Shown piece by piece: positions 1-6,813 of a stretch of DNA of 10,087 nt. The DNA is taken from NCBI GenBank assembly GCA_017521065.1, contig JAFXEA010000541.1, positions 1 through 10,087 on the forward strand, read 5' to 3'. The stretch's first letter is position 1, and every line of letters starts with the position of its first letter. The DNA is from Kiritimatiellia bacterium. Its GTDB lineage: Bacteria; Verrucomicrobiota; Kiritimatiellia; RFP12; UBA1067. A program made the translations under genes and the position numbers. The notes below the pieces were generated by a model. The model made no database searches. It was not told the DNA's origin and saw only the letters and a list, made by a program, of their open reading frames with translations.

Positions 1-37
1 AATGTTGCCACTGGAACCACTTCCACATTGGCAACAT
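1..37 (-). CDS. Possible start of a further minus-strand gene (partial)
   Basis: After the stop of the 579-aa gene, an ATG at 37-35 opens a frame that runs off the window edge and reads MLPMWKWFQWQH. An AAGGTG (minus strand of 46-51) lies 8 nt upstream of the ATG, an acceptable ribosome binding site. A second in-frame ATG lies at 28-26. Only twelve codons are visible, so neither function nor reality can be established. The gap to the previous stop (37 nt) matches the tight spacing of the cassette. The start codon lies inside one arm of a perfect inverted repeat, which could equally mean that this is non-coding. Confidence 0.25.
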   Translation of the reverse strand, partial: MLPMWKWFQWQH

Positions 38-38
38 T
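1..38. repeat. Perfect 10-bp inverted repeat, 18-nt loop
   Basis: Bases 1-10 (AATGTTGCCA) are the exact reverse complement of bases 29-38 (TGGCAACATT), separated by 18 nt. The repeat may extend beyond the left edge. It lies 37 nt after the stop codon of the 579-aa gene. No T-run can be seen on the 3' side because the window ends there, so a terminator cannot be confirmed. It could also be an operator or a structure over the start of the next gene. Confidence 0.5.
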
Positions 39-74
39 ACCACCGCACCTTCACCTCAAACCATCGCTGCCCGT

Positions 75-1814
75 TCAGAAGGACACGTTCGGACCTGATT
101 CATTTACCGGCACAGAAGGAGCATGGATCTCATGCTCCTTCACCGATATGAGCATCGTATCATGAGGTGCAATGCGGCCATGCAGGGTTGTGGTCACCGG
201 CAAGGACGGGAAATCCGAATGGACAAGCACATCAGAGATACGTCCGCCCATCTGGTTAAAACCTATCGCCGCATTGAGATATGTGTCACGTTCGTTGCGT
301 CCGAAGACCGCAAGACGTCCATTCGCGAGGCGGAACCCGAACACGCGCAGATCAGGAGTCTCCGGAGTGAACAAAGAGCCGCGCCATGCAATCGACCCGG
401 CGGCACGCTTTATCGCAATCTCGGGCGGCAGATTCTCGGGGATCGGACGCTTCCAGTAGCACGTATCGTTGTTTGGCATGCCAGGGAATGGCGGAGTCCC
501 TTCTGGGACCGGAACGTATTCAGCCGCAAACGGCCTTTTCGCGCCACGCCCCAACTCAACCACATGGGCAAGCCTGTCGCGCAACGCCGTCAATTCCTCT
601 TCCGGGAAAAACTCGGGGTTCAGTATCACAACCGGCATCGTCTTGTCCGCCATGGCCGCTTCCACGGACACTATCGCGTTCAACGTCGCCTGATGGTGTA
701 TAAGTTCGTAGAGCAAGGTATTTGACGAGGCGTCACGGCTAACGACGCAATCATCGAATTCAGCGTCGAAGGCGCGGTCGCTCCACACAACCCGCATCCC
801 GACAGGTCCCTTGGCCGGAAGGAACGAAAGATTCCACATCTTGCCGAGAGACTTCCATTCCTGAGCGGCGATCCCATCTGCAAGACACGCCAGAACTCCC
901 TCCAACGCCCTTTTCTCTCCATAGAACACACTTCCGAGAGCCATAATCTCCGACGCTGTGCGAGTGGGAGAATGGCGCAATGCGCTCCACTGCTCCGTTC
1001 CGTCGTTGATGGCATGGAGAAGCACAAGAGGAGTCTCAGGGACGCAAGCCTTCAAGCGCATCAGCATTGCCGTAGAGCGGTCTATTGGAGACGATTTCTG
1101 GAAGTTCCAACCCTCGATCGACTGTGCGGCGGCAGAGGATTCAACAACGAATCCGTCAATGCCCGTCTTGGCAAGCAGACGGTAATCCACACCATACCGG
1201 TAGAGCGCCTCATAGGGATCACGCGTCCAGCAGGTGTTCAGCCAGCACTTGAGGTTCTTTGACTTAAGCGCGGAAACGATGATGCGCCAGTTCTCTGCAT
1301 ACTGCTTTGCCGTTTCACGCGCTATGCGGACACGCTCCTTCCCGGAGCACTCCGGCAGCAGATATCTCGGCGGGGCATAGCCGTCGGAGCCATGAAGTCC
1401 ATCAAACCCGTAGTCGGACAGAAACGTGGCGAGCCTATCGGCAACCACGGTCGCCCGCTCCTGCGAAACAGGGTACTGTTCGCTAGCAAAGAACGATGCG
1501 AACACCTGCACTCCGTTGCGCTGAAGCTCCGCCACCAGCCCCTTGAGCTGAAACGCCGTCCAGTCCTGCCGTTTGCGCTCTGCGTTGAACGGACGGCCGC
1601 GGTACGAGCATGAGCTTGGAAGGAAAACGAAATCCTTCGGCAGACCTTTCGTGTGCGAAAGGAAAAGTTTGTCGCTGTTCAGCAGAAGCGACACCGTATG
1701 AGGTTTGACGTCCATCCGGCTAAGATATTCCCCAACGCCGAAATCCGCCTTTGAGTTGTCGAATCCGATGAGTTCGACCCAAACGAAAAACATATATGCG
1801 AACAATGTTGTCAT
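75..1814 (-). CDS. TIM-barrel glycoside hydrolase-like protein, 579 aa
   Basis: I do not recognise a named family; the layout suggests a glycoside hydrolase-like (beta/alpha)8 barrel. Barrel-like strands are KNGVQVFASFF-type at about 100-109 (here RNGVQVFASFF), a YGFDGLHGSDGY stretch at 135-146, LKCWLNTCW at 188-196 and GIDGFVVESS at 218-227. D137, D144 and E225 sit at strand ends where catalytic acids usually lie (inference). Residues about 350-430 contain an alpha/beta stretch with VVILNPEFFPEEELTAL (395-411), resembling the glutamine-amidotransferase-like trimerisation domain of GH42 enzymes. The last 100 residues look like a beta-sandwich. The ATG at 1814 has AAAGGAG (1822-1828) 7 nt upstream. 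Residues 4-17 are hydrophobic but lack a basic n-region, so they may be a poor signal peptide or simply the first barrel strand; export is uncertain. It follows the 725-aa gene by 30 bp and is probably its operon partner. It ends at TGA 75-77. Confidence 0.85.
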   Translation of the reverse strand: MTTLFAYMFFVWVELIGFDNSKADFGVGEYLSRMDVKPHTVSLLLNSDKLFLSHTKGLPKDFVFLPSSCSYRGRPFNAERKRQDWTAFQLKGLVAELQRNGVQVFASFFASEQYPVSQERATVVADRLATFLSDYGFDGLHGSDGYAPPRYLLPECSGKERVRIARETAKQYAENWRIIVSALKSKNLKCWLNTCWTRDPYEALYRYGVDYRLLAKTGIDGFVVESSAAAQSIEGWNFQKSSPIDRSTAMLMRLKACVPETPLVLLHAINDGTEQWSALRHSPTRTASEIMALGSVFYGEKRALEGVLACLADGIAAQEWKSLGKMWNLSFLPAKGPVGMRVVWSDRAFDAEFDDCVVSRDASSNTLLYELIHHQATLNAIVSVEAAMADKTMPVVILNPEFFPEEELTALRDRLAHVVELGRGAKRPFAAEYVPVPEGTPPFPGMPNNDTCYWKRPIPENLPPEIAIKRAAGSIAWRGSLFTPETPDLRVFGFRLANGRLAVFGRNERDTYLNAAIGFNQMGGRISDVLVHSDFPSLPVTTTLHGRIAPHDTMLISVKEHEIHAPSVPVNESGPNVSF

Positions 1815-1844
1815 CTATCTGCTCCTTTGTTTTGTTATATTGCC

Positions 1845-4022
1845 TTACCGCCAGAACTTCCACCAGCTGCCGGGAACGCACTCGCGTCCATCGGCAAGAT
1901 TCAGCACCTTGACCTTGCCGCCCTTTACGCCACATGAAAACGTTCCGTCCTTCACGACGCCGTAATACGGCTTCTGTCCCTCAACAAGAACGCCAACCGG
2001 AATCATCACATCCTTATCGGGCGAAACGACCGTAAGGCGGCCATTATTCAGCTTCGCCTTCAGCTTTCCGAGCGGACGTTCTGCGACCAGGAACACACGC
2101 CCGTCGTTCGTGGTGTATTCGACATCTATCGCCGTATCGCCGTTTGGCAGAGCCCTGTGCGGAACCTTCCTGTGTGCGACAAGATCGTACACGGCCCCAG
2201 CCCTTCTCCGAACCGTCACTTCGGCAGAATTCGGCGCACCCTTCTCCATAACCATGCCCCACTGTCCGACATAATCGCCGAAAACGCGCTTATCGTTGAT
2301 CGCAAAAAGATAATCGGCAGTTTTCCATGAACGCACCGCAGTCACGATGTGCTCGTTCGATGAATCAGCCGGCGGGCGGTAGAATGGGGACAGACCCTTC
2401 TTCAGCTTCGACGCGGCAGCATGGAGCGCGGTGTTGTCTCCAGCCCCATCCTTCCATGTGCGGCGGAAGCCTTCGAGCGGAAGATCAGGAAGTATGCCAG
2501 GCACGAGATATCTGTCACCCACAACAATCCCGCCTTTCGCCTGGAAAGACTTCAACGCATCAAATGTTGTTTTTGTCAGCACATCGCAATGCGGTGCGAT
2601 AATGACCTTCACAGTGGACGGTATGCCACCCTTCGCAATCTCCTCCTCGTAGAGCACATACGGCTGAAGGTTTGCGCAGGTCACCATTATCCCGCACTGG
2701 TAGATCCAGCCATCCCACCCCCAGCTGCCGCGCCCGGCGAAGAACGTAGAGGCGTAGCTTTCCAGCATCGCCACCTCCGGCTTGCGTTCCGGCACGGCAC
2801 GGAACAGCGGACCAAGGGGAATGCCAACCTCATGAAACACATTGGAGATGGCATGTATCGACTCCGGATTCGTGAACTGATAGCCCGCTGCGTCTTTCTT
2901 CTGCCCCACTCTTGCGGCATCAAAAAGCGCACGGCAGGCGAATGTGCCGACTCCATCCGTCTGATGGGCAAACATCGCCCAGATCCCTTCACGCAGAATG
3001 TCGGGAGGGGTTGTCATGTACACTACGTTCGGACGGTCCGCGACCCAGGCTGGAGGGTTGGTGACCGTTACATCCTTCGGCGCAAGACGGCTCCTGTAGG
3101 ATATGCCCTGAATCATGGAAACGACCTTCTGTCCCGCCGTGCCGCGAGCCATCGCCTGCTGTTCGGAAATTACGTAGTAGATGTTGTACGGTTCAGGGGT
3201 TGGGTAAGTCCACTGGTTGCCGTGCGTCATTTCGCCGCCCGAGCCCCAAAGAGGCGGAACCCGCACAATGGGATCATACATCGCAAGGGCAGGACGCTTG
3301 AACTGCCTCTCAAAGCTCCGCTTCGCCGCCGTCTGGTAATCGTTCCAGCCGTCGCCCGTCTTCCAGAACCAGCGGTAGAACTTCATGAGACGATAATCCT
3401 CGTCCACAACACGTGACACAGGGAAGTCCTTCAGCTGGAGATAATGGGGCGCAACCTTGGCGTCTCCAACCTCCGGCGGCATGGCCTGTCCCGTAGCGTC
3501 ACGGTAGCTTTTCGCGAAATACTCCCTGTGCGACGGACGGGAATGGTCCCGGACTTCACTTGAAGGTTCGATTCCGATGCAGGCTGGATGGTTTGATATC
3601 GACGATATGATGAGGTCTGTCCCCTTCATCACATCCTTCCAGGCCTCCGGATAGGCGATATCCAAATTGTGCTGTTTCGAGCCGTCGGTTTTGATGCGCG
3701 GATATTTCGATATGAAATCCCTGGAGTTCACGAGCGGCAGCTGTTCGATGTAGTCGCAGCCATCCGCAAGGATACGATCCATCAGCTTATGCTTTTCGAT
3801 GATTGCCGTATCCTTGTACGTGCCGCGCGAAACGCTGTAACGCCCCCAATAGTTCTGGATGAACGTATTGAATCCAGACGCAACCATCTCAGGATAGAAA
3901 TGCTCGTTTATCAGCCAGAAGAACCTGAACTGGTCATCCGGGTTCGCCCTCGGCCCGAACGTTGCCGACAAGACCACGGCGGGAGCGGCCAGCCCCCACA
4001 TAGCCAACATCACTTTCCGCAT
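1845..4022 (-). CDS. Secreted glycosidase-like protein with trimerisation-like domain, 725 aa
   Basis: This is a probable exported glycan-active protein of unassigned family. The start is the ATG at 4022: GGAGG lies 7 nt upstream, and the frame then opens with a signal peptide (MRKVMLAMWGLAAPAVVLSA). The upstream in-frame ATG at 4127 would add 35 polar residues inside the preceding gene and hide the signal peptide. Residues about 30-400 resemble a TIM barrel of the GH42/GH5-like superfamily: WLINEHFYPEMVASGFNTFI at 36-55, and HPACIGIEPSSEVRD at 145-159, where E152 and E156 are candidate acid/base residues. Residues about 415-515 contain WIYQCGIMV, then VKVIIAPHCDVLTKTTFDAL (471-490) and KGGIVVGD (496-503). 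This is the Rossmann-like pattern of beta-galactosidase trimerisation domains. A beta-rich C-terminal region follows. The gene overlaps the preceding 218-aa gene by 13 bp, which suggests translational coupling. Catalytic activity is inferred, not shown. Confidence 0.87.
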   Translation of the reverse strand: MRKVMLAMWGLAAPAVVLSATFGPRANPDDQFRFFWLINEHFYPEMVASGFNTFIQNYWGRYSVSRGTYKDTAIIEKHKLMDRILADGCDYIEQLPLVNSRDFISKYPRIKTDGSKQHNLDIAYPEAWKDVMKGTDLIISSISNHPACIGIEPSSEVRDHSRPSHREYFAKSYRDATGQAMPPEVGDAKVAPHYLQLKDFPVSRVVDEDYRLMKFYRWFWKTGDGWNDYQTAAKRSFERQFKRPALAMYDPIVRVPPLWGSGGEMTHGNQWTYPTPEPYNIYYVISEQQAMARGTAGQKVVSMIQGISYRSRLAPKDVTVTNPPAWVADRPNVVYMTTPPDILREGIWAMFAHQTDGVGTFACRALFDAARVGQKKDAAGYQFTNPESIHAISNVFHEVGIPLGPLFRAVPERKPEVAMLESYASTFFAGRGSWGWDGWIYQCGIMVTCANLQPYVLYEEEIAKGGIPSTVKVIIAPHCDVLTKTTFDALKSFQAKGGIVVGDRYLVPGILPDLPLEGFRRTWKDGAGDNTALHAAASKLKKGLSPFYRPPADSSNEHIVTAVRSWKTADYLFAINDKRVFGDYVGQWGMVMEKGAPNSAEVTVRRRAGAVYDLVAHRKVPHRALPNGDTAIDVEYTTNDGRVFLVAERPLGKLKAKLNNGRLTVVSPDKDVMIPVGVLVEGQKPYYGVVKDGTFSCGVKGGKVKVLNLADGRECVPGSWWKFWR

Positions 4023-4666
4023 TTCAGTACCTCCACCGAAAACTTCTTCCAACGGTCCTTTCCGTGTTCGTTGGTAACCCACATCCTGTTCTCTCCGCCC
4101 CATTTCACCACCTTCGTCACATCGCACCTGAGTTCACGCTGGCCTTCACGGGAAGGATCGAAATCCGCCACAAGGACATCGTTCACCCACACCATGAGAT
4201 GCTCCGTGACCTTGCCGAACCACACCTCAACCGCATCACACGCCATCTTCGGCGGCATAACAAAGCTCTCACCCTCCGTGAAGACGGACTTGAGACGGAA
4301 TATCTCATGGTCGTTCAAGGGGCTTTGGGAAAGCGGCAGTTCCATGCTGACGCTTTTCGCCGCATTGCGATTGCGAAGCAGTTCCTTCGCCAACGCCTTC
4401 ACAGCATCATCCGGATCGGAGGAGAGTCGCTTCGCAGCCTCGCGCCCTTTGGCGACATCCCTTTCGTGAAGCTTGAAAAGAGCGAACCGCCTCACCCCAG
4501 GATCTTTATCCTTGAGATGCGCCGCTATCGCGTCCGCCGTGACTGACGACGCATCAAGAGCTGACCTCACCGCACGGCGATGCTCCACCATATCTTTCGA
4601 CGGAACATTGGCTCCAACGCTCCCCGCCACCAGCACAACGGCAACCGCCGCCAATCCGACACGCAT
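4010..4666 (-). CDS. Exported HEAT-like plus sugar-binding jelly-roll protein, 218 aa
   Basis: The N-terminus MRVGLAAVAVVLVAGSVGA is a clear signal peptide with likely cleavage near residue 19. Residues about 42-100 form two HEAT-like helical pairs: AIAAHLKDKDPGVRRFALFK (46-65), then EAAKRLSSDPDDAVKALAKE (76-95). Residues about 105-215 look like a galactose-binding-like beta-sandwich as in the N-terminal domain of GH2 enzymes. The most telling part is VEVWFGKVTEHLMVWVND (146-163), followed by DVTKVVKWGGENRMWV (182-197). No catalytic acid pattern is visible, so a carbohydrate-binding or scaffolding role is the best inference. The ATG at 4666 has AAGGGAG 8 nt upstream. The alternative GTG at 4684 would add six residues, has no good ribosome binding site, and the Shine-Dalgarno of the ATG would lie inside it. 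The gene starts 21 bp after the stop of the beta-helix gene and its end overlaps the next gene by 13 bp. Confidence 0.82.
   Translation of the reverse strand: MRVGLAAVAVVLVAGSVGANVPSKDMVEHRRAVRSALDASSVTADAIAAHLKDKDPGVRRFALFKLHERDVAKGREAAKRLSSDPDDAVKALAKELLRNRNAAKSVSMELPLSQSPLNDHEIFRLKSVFTEGESFVMPPKMACDAVEVWFGKVTEHLMVWVNDVLVADFDPSREGQRELRCDVTKVVKWGGENRMWVTNEHGKDRWKKFSVEVLKCGK
4030..4034 (-). promoter_or_regulatory. Shine-Dalgarno GGAGG fixing the 4022 start
   Basis: GGAGG on the minus strand lies 7 nt before the ATG at 4022 and inside the coding end of the 218-aa gene. It decides for the 725-aa form over the longer 760-aa frame. Confidence 0.85.
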
Positions 4667-4674
4667 TTGAAAAA

Positions 4675-4681
4675 CTCCCTT
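4675..4681 (-). promoter_or_regulatory. Shine-Dalgarno AAGGGAG fixing the 4666 start
   Basis: AAGGGAG lies 8 nt before the ATG at 4666. It sits in the 21-bp gap after the preceding stop codon and overlaps the alternative GTG frame, which makes the GTG at 4684 an unlikely start. Confidence 0.75.
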
Positions 4682-4687
4682 CACCTG

Positions 4688-6682
4688 CTACCTCAACACA
4701 ACGGTCGTTCCCTTTGGGCGATACCACCATATCGACCCGGTGCCATCACTGGCGCGATCGAACACCAACGAACCTCTCACACCATCACTTATGACCTTAA
4801 CGTCTTTTGCGGCAAAATCGCCATCACGAGAAGAGCATGACACCAGCTTCGTCCAAACATCCGTTGTTGTGAACTCCGACACGTCAACCTCAAGTTTTGC
4901 GCCTTCTCTTACCATGAGGCTGCCGGCAACTGTGACCGTAGGCGGAGTGTCACCTACCACAGTCAACTTCAACAGTGACGCCTCTGCCACAGAATTGGAA
5001 AGCACAAGATTCATGTCAACCGTAAGCGATCCAGATCCAGATACATGCACAGTGCCTCTACCGAGATCGCCCACATGAAGCGACTTGCGGGCGCGGAACG
5101 AACCTCCCGTAATCTCAAGCAAGCCAACAGACGAGCCATCGTTCACCGGCATATTCTTCTGTGCGTCCGGTCGGTTTAGTGTTGCCAAATCGATGCCGCC
5201 AACATAGACCATGTTCCCATAGTCGCAGCTTCCGGCGGAGATGGAATATGAGCCTCTTCCTCCGCAGAGACCAAGCACCATGGCGCTACGGCTCCAATAA
5301 CTGAAGCTACCACCATCGGTAACCGAATACAGTTTGCCGCCCGTCTGCGTGACACTGCCAACAGCGTTTCCTGCACCGACAATCAATGGAGCTGTGCCGT
5401 TCGTAACTATGGAGTCTCCAGAGATGTTAAGCCGCCCGTCGAACCATCCGCTCAAGTCGCCGTGCGTGCCATAACCGACAACCGTTCCCCATAATGCAAC
5501 ACGTGAAGACTCGTTATGGCACTCGGTGGGATTAAGGTAAAGAACGCCGCCTGCAACATCCACAGTTCCGGTGCAAGCGTATATTTTGCTGTTCTCCTTG
5601 CCTGTACCTGACAGATTATTTGGATATGCACCGATTCTCAGTCCATACTGTCTGAATTCCGTATGTCCGCCCGTTATGGTCGTCGTGAATGTGCCATGAC
5701 CGCATCCAAGTTCGCAATAACGTCCAAAACTGTGGTTGCCGCCGGATATGTTAAGCGTACCGACGGTACGCAATGAACGGGCATCCGTCTGACCGAAATA
5801 AAACTTTGCCGCAGAAACCTTGAAGGAGGAATTATCCATCAGATTAATCTCAAGCCCTCTGCCACTGTCGGAGAAATACGGCCGTAAAGAGCAATGGTTC
5901 TGGTCATTTCCAATGAACTCAATGGAGGCGTTATCCTTCAATGTAGTAACGCCTCGTCCAAACGTGGCACTTCCGTTCAATATCCGAAGAAGCGAATTTC
6001 CGGCAAGCTCAAGGGTGGATCCTGTTTCGCTGTTGCTGTTCAAGCGTAGCACAGCATCGGACTTGTGATCACTATCCAGCGACAGCACACCGCCGTCCAT
6101 CTGAATCTGCGCATAATTGACACAGTCAAGAAGAATTCCGGACGCTATGCTATCGGTATATTTGAAGTAGGCATTGCCGGAAATGATCTTAAGCAATGGA
6201 CAGCGTCCACCGTTCGAATTTGAGCTGTCCATGTAGAACTGCTTGACCGCATTCGTTGCAATAAGGTATCCGCCATCAACGATGACCTGTCCGCCTGCCG
6301 CCAAATCAGCCCTGCCGCCTGACATTTCAAAAACGCCGCCGGAACCGATTCGTATCTCACCATTCGTCACTACAGTTTGACCGCCGGAAACTTTTAGTGC
6401 GGCATTTTCGATTGCAAGATGTGCCGGAAGAGTGCTGGAGGTGCCGCTGAGGAGCAATCCGCCAATCACCTGCTCGGTCGTATTCGATAATCCCACCGTA
6501 TAGGCGGCCAAAGTATTGGTGATATACACCGTTTCGCCCGAACTGTACGAAGGCACAGATCCGTCAAGCCAGTTGCCTCCGAGCATCCAATCTCCACTCA
6601 CCGCATCCTTCCATGCGGATGAAGCCTGCACGTCCGTAAATGACACAGCGGCAAGCATGACAGCCAATGATTTTCGCACCAT
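4688..6682 (-). CDS. Exported glycine-rich beta-helix surface protein, 664 aa
   Basis: The sequence suggests an exported right-handed beta-helix of the kind found in autotransporter-associated repeat proteins. MVRKSLAVMLAAVSFTDVQA is a signal peptide with cleavage near A20. The mature N-terminus has the W-x(n)-DW-x(n)-NW-x(n)-P pattern (W24, W32, W38, P44) common at the start of such proteins. Short units with a [IVM]-x-GG core recur through the body: VSGGQ (98), MSGGR (120), VDGGY (135), MDGGV (195), ISGGN (312), ITGGH (336), VAGGV (376), QTGGK (446), ITGGS (524). The C-terminus WWYRPKGTTVVLR (652-664) has no hydrophobic helix plus basic tail, so it is not a PEP-CTERM signal, and no autotransporter barrel is present. 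The ATG at 6682 has AAGGA 7 nt upstream; a GTG directly before it at 6685 is too close to that site. The role is unknown: surface coat, adhesin or glycan scaffold. It is the first gene of the four-gene cassette. Confidence 0.85.
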   Translation of the reverse strand: MVRKSLAVMLAAVSFTDVQASSAWKDAVSGDWMLGGNWLDGSVPSYSSGETVYITNTLAAYTVGLSNTTEQVIGGLLLSGTSSTLPAHLAIENAALKVSGGQTVVTNGEIRIGSGGVFEMSGGRADLAAGGQVIVDGGYLIATNAVKQFYMDSSNSNGGRCPLLKIISGNAYFKYTDSIASGILLDCVNYAQIQMDGGVLSLDSDHKSDAVLRLNSNSETGSTLELAGNSLLRILNGSATFGRGVTTLKDNASIEFIGNDQNHCSLRPYFSDSGRGLEINLMDNSSFKVSAAKFYFGQTDARSLRTVGTLNISGGNHSFGRYCELGCGHGTFTTTITGGHTEFRQYGLRIGAYPNNLSGTGKENSKIYACTGTVDVAGGVLYLNPTECHNESSRVALWGTVVGYGTHGDLSGWFDGRLNISGDSIVTNGTAPLIVGAGNAVGSVTQTGGKLYSVTDGGSFSYWSRSAMVLGLCGGRGSYSISAGSCDYGNMVYVGGIDLATLNRPDAQKNMPVNDGSSVGLLEITGGSFRARKSLHVGDLGRGTVHVSGSGSLTVDMNLVLSNSVAEASLLKLTVVGDTPPTVTVAGSLMVREGAKLEVDVSEFTTTDVWTKLVSCSSRDGDFAAKDVKVISDGVRGSLVFDRASDGTGSIWWYRPKGTTVVLR

Positions 6683-6688
6683 CACTTA

Positions 6689-6725
6689 TTCCTTTCTTGA
6701 AACTACAGTTTCACACAGAAAGAAA
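6689..6725 (-). promoter_or_regulatory. Imperfect hairpin covering a ribosome binding site
   Basis: On the minus strand, 6713-6707 and 6704-6698 are a perfect 7-bp inverted repeat (TGAAACT / AGTTTCA) around a 2-nt centre. Outside it, 6725-6717 can pair with 6697-6689 over nine positions including one G-U, with a 3-nt bulge at 6716-6714. The outer 3' arm contains the Shine-Dalgarno AAGGA (6694-6690) of the beta-helix gene. The structure was found by eye and its stability was not computed. The outer 5' arm overlaps the proposed -10 box, so the full hairpin would form only in transcripts that start further upstream. Confidence 0.5.
6690..6694 (-). promoter_or_regulatory. Shine-Dalgarno AAGGA for the beta-helix gene
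   Basis: AAGGA lies 7 nt before the ATG at 6682 and only 4 nt before the GTG at 6685, favouring the ATG. It lies within the 3' arm of the hairpin at 6689-6725. Confidence 0.65.
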
Positions 6726-6752
6726 TAGTACCAAATACATTTTTTTTTTCAA
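6725..6752 (-). promoter_or_regulatory. Candidate sigma70-type promoter for the four-gene cassette
   Basis: A -35 box TTGAAA (6752-6747, five of six to consensus) is separated by 16 bp from a -10 box TACTAT (6730-6725, four of six). Ten consecutive A residues (6749-6740) run through the -35 end and spacer. Transcription would begin near 6718, leaving a leader of about 35 nt before the ATG at 6682. It lies in the only sizeable gap between genes (6683-6813). The remaining part of the gap, 6753-6813, shows no clear terminator after the upstream operon and no other feature. Confidence 0.45.
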
Positions 6753-6813
6753 CCGAAATGTTCAACTACGTGGGATGCAAGGCGATTCAAACTGACAAAA
6801 ACTTTCATCGAGA

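Noticed and set aside
2421..3416. 331-codon open frame on the plus strand
   Set aside because: It is antisense to the 725-aa secreted protein, arginine- and histidine-rich, without signal peptide or domain; a shadow frame.
4023..4127. N-terminal extension of the 725-aa gene to an ATG at 4127
   Set aside because: It would overlap the preceding gene by over 100 bp and place 35 polar residues before a textbook signal peptide, while a strong GGAGG serves the ATG at 4022.
3669..4469. 266-codon open frame on the plus strand
   Set aside because: It spans the junction of two well-supported minus-strand genes and has no coding features of its own.
4688..4740. PEP-CTERM sorting tail on the beta-helix protein
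   Set aside because: There is no PEP motif, no hydrophobic helix and no basic cluster after such a helix; the tail is short, aromatic and polar.
6723..6740. Possible sigma54 (-24/-12) promoter before the beta-helix gene, as reported for some PEP-CTERM systems
   Set aside because: A TGGTAC resembling the -24 element is present, but no GC occurs at the required -12 spacing.
6740..6749. Run of ten T on the plus strand as a terminator tail
   Set aside because: It has the wrong orientation for minus-strand transcripts, and no plus-strand gene or GC-rich hairpin precedes it.
6775..6813. Rho-independent terminator after the transferase gene
   Set aside because: Only a weak, broken A/T-rich pairing is visible without a following T-run on the minus strand.
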